8,967 nucleotides of DNA from an uncultured Verrucomicrobiota bacterium (GTDB lineage: Bacteria; Verrucomicrobiota; Kiritimatiellia; CAIVKH01), in the NCBI GenBank assembly GCA_937894535.1, contig CALBHI010000259.1, forward strand, positions 1 through 8,967, written 5' to 3'. Positions 6,074 through 8,967 of this stretch are shown piece by piece. Position 1 is the stretch's first letter. The number at the start of each line of letters is the position of its first letter. A program made the translations under genes and the position numbers. The notes under the pieces are model-generated. The model searched no databases, was not told the DNA's origin, and saw nothing but the letters and a program-made list of their open reading frames with translations.

Positions 6074-6943
6074 AAAGAAGCGATGCTTTATCGGGATAAG
6101 ACAGAAATTCTGCTCCGGGGATTGTTTGCGATTCATAACGAGGTGGGACTGGGCCGGAGCGAAGAGATCTACCATGAAGCCTTCTGCCACTGGCTTCGTG
6201 ATGCCAATATCCCATTTGCCAGCAAGCAGGCACATCACCTGATGCTGGAGGGCGAAATCGTGCACACCTTGTTCCCGGATATCGTGGCGTGGGACAGCAT
6301 CACGATTGAACTCAAGGCGTTGCCCAGGAAGCTCCGCGACGAAGACAAGGTCCAAGTATTCAACTACCTGAAACGCCGCGGTGATCGGCTAGGCCTGCTC
6401 GTTAACATGGGGTTGGACCGGGTGCATGTGGAGCGGTTTATCTTTGATGCTCCTTTGGCACAGCGCATGGAGCAATGGGATTCCTGGGCGGGAACAATCC
6501 CCGACGCCACCCGCTCAACCGGCCTCGCACTGCGGCATGCTCTGCTGTCGATCGAGCAAGTACACGTCACGGGTTACGGCAGCGAAGTGGTCGAGAAGTT
6601 GCTCACCTCCAGCCTGCGAAAAGCCGGATTGCGTTTTATCACGAAGCCGTATGGCGCTTCACGTTACCGAAACAACGCGATTGGGCGCTCCCCCTTTGAC
6701 TGCTGGATCATTGACGACCAGATGCTGTTCGTCTTTACCGCCCTCTTTGACACGAACGATTTCAATGTACATCGCGGCCGCTCATTCATGAGGTCCCTCG
6801 GAATCCCATTTGGCGTGGCGGTCAACTTCGGCAAACAATACCTGCAAATCCATGCTCTCGCCCTACCTCCCTCCTCCATCCGTGGGACGCCCTTGGCATC
6901 CGCGGGCTTCCCCTCTTCATCCAAAAAGGAACTCATCACATGA
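6071..6943 (+). CDS. Tandem two-domain GxxExxY protein (PD-(D/E)XK nuclease-like)
   Basis: A 290-aa protein about twice the usual GxxExxY length (roughly 120-140 aa). Domain 1 (about 8-127) shows the name-giving motif G28-R-S-E31-E-I-Y34 and a nuclease-like core: P69-D70, then E80-L-K82, then Q95 in KVQVFNYL. Domain 2 (about 155-268) repeats the layout: GYGSEVVEKLL near 168, DCWIIDDQMLFVFTAL at 210-225, and GIPFGVAVNFG in place of RLGLLVNMG. The ExK residues are replaced (FVFTAL instead of IELKAL), so domain 2 is probably catalytically dead. The family's function is not established; a nuclease or nucleic-acid role is inferred from the fold motif. The ATG at 6071 lies in the left inverted repeat, and an ATG at 6083 is an alternative. 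Residues from about 269 on are encoded by the right repeat and operon DNA. The TGA overlaps the acr3 start by 4 bases. There is no visible link to arsenic. Confidence 0.8.
   Translation: MKEAMLYRDKTEILLRGLFAIHNEVGLGRSEEIYHEAFCHWLRDANIPFASKQAHHLMLEGEIVHTLFPDIVAWDSITIELKALPRKLRDEDKVQVFNYLKRRGDRLGLLVNMGLDRVHVERFIFDAPLAQRMEQWDSWAGTIPDATRSTGLALRHALLSIEQVHVTGYGSEVVEKLLTSSLRKAGLRFITKPYGASRYRNNAIGRSPFDCWIIDDQMLFVFTALFDTNDFNVHRGRSFMRSLGIPFGVAVNFGKQYLQIHALALPPSSIRGTPLASAGFPSSSKKELIT
6877..6906 (-). repeat. Right 30-bp inverted repeat of the GxxExxY cassette
   Basis: Read on the minus strand it is CCCGCGGATG, then CCAAGGGCGT, then CCCACGGATG. It differs from the left copy at three positions (6903, 6901 and 6887). 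It lies inside the 3' end of the GxxExxY reading frame, encoding roughly residues 269-279, and ends 33 bases before the acr3 start codon. Confidence 0.85.
6925..6930 (+). promoter_or_regulatory. Shine-Dalgarno sequence of acr3
   Basis: AAAGGA lies 9 bases before the ATG at 6940 and fixes the acr3 start. It is outside the right inverted repeat, so acr3 would have kept its own ribosome-binding site when the cassette entered. Confidence 0.7.
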
Positions 6944-8055
6944 ATCAACCGAATGACCGCAAAATGACCAGCGTCTTCGAGCGCTACCTGACCGTGTGGG
7001 TCGGGCTCTGCATGGTGGGCGGCATCGTGCTCGGCAAGGTGGCGCCGGGGCTGGCCGCACGCCTCGACGGGATGGCCCTGGTGGTGAACGGCGCGCCGGT
7101 GGTCTCGATCCCCATAGCGGTCTGCCTGTTCTTCATGATGTACCCGATCATGGTGAAGATCGACTTCACGCGGGTGGTGAAGGCGGGCCGCACGCCGAAA
7201 CCGGTCCTGCTGACCCTGTTCATCAACTGGGCGGTGAAACCGTTCACGATGTTCTTCATCGCCTCGGCGTTTCTCGGATGGTTTCACGCACTTGGATGGA
7301 TTCCCGGCACGGAGATGGTGAAGGACGGCAGCGAGGTTCCGCTGTTCCGCTCGTACATCGCCGGGGCGATCCTGCTCGGCATCGCACCGTGCACGGCGAT
7401 GGTGCTGGTGTGGAACTACCTGGTACGCGGCAACGACGGGTTGACCTTGGTGATGGTGGCGATCAATTCGCTGACCATGCTGCTGCTCTACGGCGCGCTG
7501 GGCGGCTGGCTGCTCGGCCTGAACGAGATGCCGGTACCGTGGGAAGCGCTGCTGCTTTCCGTCGGCGTCTATGTGGCCCTGCCGCTGATCGCCGGGTACG
7601 CCAGCCGTCGGTGGATCCTGCGCGCGAAGGGCGAGGTCTGGTTCCAGTCGAAATTCCTCCACGTCCTCACCCCGGTCTCGATTTCCGCGCTGCTGGTCAC
7701 CTTGGTGTTGCTGTTCAGCTTCAAGGGCGAAGTGATTCTGGCCCAACCGCTGACCATCCTGTGGATCGCCATTCCCCTGTTAGTGCAGACCGTGCTGATC
7801 TTTGCGATCACCTACGCCCTCGCCCGCTGGATCAAGCTGCCGTTCGAGGATGCGGCCCCGGCGGCAATGATCGGAGCCTCGAATCACTTCGAAGTCGCCA
7901 TTGCCACCGCGGTCATGCTGTTCGGCCTGTCGTCCGGGGCCGCCCTGGCCACCGTGGTCGGCGTGCTGATCGAAGTCCCGCTCATGCTCGCGCTGGTCGG
8001 CTTCTGCCTGCGCACCCGGCACTGGTTTGGCGGGGCGGGCGGAAACAAGGCGTGA
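6940..8055 (+). CDS. acr3: Acr3-family arsenite efflux permease
   Basis: A 371-aa inner-membrane carrier with about ten hydrophobic segments, exporting As(III). The N-terminal YLTVWVGLCMVGGIVLGK and the PIAVCLFFMMYPIMVKIDF region are characteristic of the family (BART superfamily), as is SNHFEVAIATAVMLFG at 314-329. The essential TM4 cysteine is C151 in GIAPCTAMVLVWNY, and the conserved TM9 glutamate is E345 in GVLIEVPLML. It is Acr3 rather than ArsB, although ArsB is the partner of ArsA in the classic R773 plasmid. Co-occurrence with arsDA here suggests an ATP-assisted Acr3 pump. The start is set by the AAAGGA site 9 bases upstream; M9 is a less likely alternative. The stop TGA is followed by a 52-base gap to the TauE/SafE-like gene. 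Confidence 0.96.
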   Translation: MNQPNDRKMTSVFERYLTVWVGLCMVGGIVLGKVAPGLAARLDGMALVVNGAPVVSIPIAVCLFFMMYPIMVKIDFTRVVKAGRTPKPVLLTLFINWAVKPFTMFFIASAFLGWFHALGWIPGTEMVKDGSEVPLFRSYIAGAILLGIAPCTAMVLVWNYLVRGNDGLTLVMVAINSLTMLLLYGALGGWLLGLNEMPVPWEALLLSVGVYVALPLIAGYASRRWILRAKGEVWFQSKFLHVLTPVSISALLVTLVLLFSFKGEVILAQPLTILWIAIPLLVQTVLIFAITYALARWIKLPFEDAAPAAMIGASNHFEVAIATAVMLFGLSSGAALATVVGVLIEVPLMLALVGFCLRTRHWFGGAGGNKA

Positions 8056-8107
8056 CGCACCGCATGGTGGTCTTGACCGCACCCGGGCACGGTGGGATGT
8101 TCGGGGC

Positions 8108-8845
8108 GTGCCAAGCGAAACGACATACCTGCTGATCGGCGGGATCTTCCTGATCGGCTTCCTGTACTCCTCGGTCGGCCATGCCGGGGCCTCGGGGTAC
8201 ATCGCGGTGATGTCGCTGATCGGCATGACTCCGGCCGAGATCAAGCCCACCGCGCTGCTGTTGAACATCCTCGTGGCCTCGATCACCGCCTGGCAATTCT
8301 ACCGGGGCGGGCATTTTTCCTGGTCGTTGTTCTGGCCGTTGGCCGCTCTCGCCATTCCCTGCGCGTTTCTCGGCGGCGCCATCAACCTGCCCACCGCCTG
8401 GTTCAAAACGCTGGTCGGTGTCATCCTGCTTTATTCGGCTTGGCGTTTTCTGGTCAAACCGGCGGAGGCGACCACAACCGCTCCGCCGCGCAAACCGGTG
8501 GCGCTCGCAACCGGGGCGGGGCTTGGTCTCTTGTCGGGCCTGACCGGCACGGGGGGCGGCATCTTCCTGACCCCGCTGATGCTGTTCATGCGATGGGCCC
8601 CGGTCAAACAGGTCGCTGCGGTGTCGGCGTTGTTTATCCTGGTCAATTCCTCGGCAGGACTGGCCGGAAACTGGAGCAGCACCCGCTACCTGCCCGCGTT
8701 CAGCCCCTGGCTGGTGGTCGCCGCCGGCATCGGCGGCGCATTCGGCTCGCACTTCGGAAGCCGACGCTTCGACCCCGCTATCATCAAACGCCTGCTGGCG
8801 GTGGTCCTGGCGATCGCCGGCACGAAATTGCTGCTCGGCGGGTGA
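8108..8845 (+). CDS. TauE/SafE (TSUP) family membrane permease
   Basis: A 245-aa integral membrane protein with about eight hydrophobic segments in two repeated halves, separated by a hydrophilic stretch around residues 117-132. Each half carries the family glycine motif: SSVGHAGASG (21-30) and SGLTGTGGG (143-151). TSUP proteins transport sulfur oxyanions, sulfonates or related anions; the substrate here cannot be read from the sequence. The start is probably the GTG at 8108, just before PSETTYLL, with GGGA at 8094-8097. An in-frame ATG at 8027 would put 27 arginine-rich residues, overlapping acr3, before the first helix and is less likely. It follows acr3 by 52 bases on the same strand without an obvious terminator or promoter, so it is likely the last gene of the ars operon. 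A role in anion or thiol-arsenic traffic is speculation. Confidence 0.88.
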   Translation: MPSETTYLLIGGIFLIGFLYSSVGHAGASGYIAVMSLIGMTPAEIKPTALLLNILVASITAWQFYRGGHFSWSLFWPLAALAIPCAFLGGAINLPTAWFKTLVGVILLYSAWRFLVKPAEATTTAPPRKPVALATGAGLGLLSGLTGTGGGIFLTPLMLFMRWAPVKQVAAVSALFILVNSSAGLAGNWSSTRYLPAFSPWLVVAAGIGGAFGSHFGSRRFDPAIIKRLLAVVLAIAGTKLLLGG

Positions 8846-8911
8846 GGTAAACGGGTCACGAACGTCGGTCGCCGGAAAAGAATGCGACAACGCAACCTCA
8901 CGAAAGCTTGA

Positions 8912-8929
8912 TGCGGCCTGACGGCCGCA
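8912..8929. repeat. GC-rich hairpin downstream of the ars operon (REP-like or terminator)
   Basis: TGCGGCC (8912-8918) and GGCCGCA (8923-8929) form a perfect 7-bp stem with a TGAC loop, 67 bases after the last stop codon. No T-run follows, so it is not a standard intrinsic terminator on the plus strand. It may be a dispersed REP-like palindrome or a transcript-end stabiliser. The rest of 8846-8967 shows no coding signal. Confidence 0.45.
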
Positions 8930-8967
8930 CTACAAACGTCGGGAGTGGCGCGGCGAAGCGTCCTGGA

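Larger units (their letters stand above)
6044..6906. mobile_element. Inverted-repeat-bounded GxxExxY gene cassette inserted in the ars operon
   Basis: An 863-bp segment bounded by 30-bp inverted repeats (27/30 identical) that separates arsC from acr3. It contains one gene of lower GC content than its surroundings: a hand count of 6121-6180 gives 31/60 G+C, against 46/60 for 7021-7080 in acr3. Deleting it would leave arsC and acr3 35 bases apart, similar to the compact rest of the operon. No transposase is encoded and no target-site duplication is visible, so it would need to be mobilised in trans, or it arrived by another route such as recombination between repeats. The structure is seen directly; mobility is inferred. 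Confidence 0.6.

Noticed and set aside
6034..6916. Target-site duplication around the GxxExxY cassette
   Set aside because: The bases outside the repeats (ending AAGT on the left, starting CTTC on the right) show no direct repeat, so none is claimed.
6664..7746. 360-codon minus-strand frame opposite acr3
   Set aside because: Gln/His/Arg-rich shadow of a membrane protein gene; no domain seen.
8027..8107. ATG at 8027 as start of the TauE/SafE-like gene
   Set aside because: It would overlap acr3 and add an Arg-rich segment before the first helix; the GTG at 8108 gives a normal family N-terminus.
1..8967. CRISPR array, tRNA or rRNA genes
   Set aside because: No regularly spaced direct repeats and no tRNA- or rRNA-like sequence was recognised by eye.

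Overview
The window comes from a GC-rich bacterium, apparently Gram-negative. No gene fixes the taxonomy. The arsenic operon with ArsD/ArsA/Acr3, a DUF4405 membrane protein, a SpoIIE-type phosphatase and a two-domain GxxExxY protein would suit the Planctomycetes-Verrucomicrobia-Kiritimatiellota sphere, but this is a weak inference. Genes are densely packed and no gap between genes exceeds about 125 bases.

Left part (111-2568, minus strand): a membrane-anchored PP2C/SpoIIE-type serine/threonine phosphatase lies downstream of a complete cysteine desulfurase (NifS/IscS family). A 109-base divergent promoter region (2569-2677) separates them from a small three-helix, histidine-containing DUF4405-like membrane protein (2678-3058, plus strand).

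Central and right part (3074-8845, plus strand): a complete arsenic-resistance operon, arsR-arsD-arsA-arsC-[GxxExxY cassette]-acr3-TauE/SafE-like. ArsR should be the As(III)-responsive repressor. Its predicted operator is a near-perfect 24-bp palindrome that overlaps both the -10 box and the ATG, which implies a leaderless mRNA. ArsC reduces arsenate to arsenite with thioredoxin. ArsD carries As(III) to the ATPase ArsA. Acr3 exports it, probably energised by ArsA. All signature cysteines of ArsD (12/13/18), ArsA (three) and ArsC (10/15/82/89) are present, as is the Acr3 TM4 cysteine, so the pathway looks functional. arsR/arsD, arsD/arsA and arsA/arsC are joined by 1-4 base stop/start overlaps.

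The most unusual feature is the gene between arsC and acr3 (6071-6943). It encodes a tandem GxxExxY protein whose first half keeps a PD...ELK nuclease-like motif and whose second half has lost it. It is visibly less GC-rich than its neighbours. It is bracketed by 30-bp inverted repeats (27/30 identical); the left one supplies its start codon and the right one lies inside its 3' end. Removing the bracketed segment would leave arsC and acr3 about 35 bases apart, with the acr3 ribosome-binding site intact. This looks like a mobile or formerly mobile gene cassette that entered a metal-resistance operon.

The right edge (8846-8967) is non-coding and holds a strong GC hairpin that may be a REP-like repeat or a terminator.
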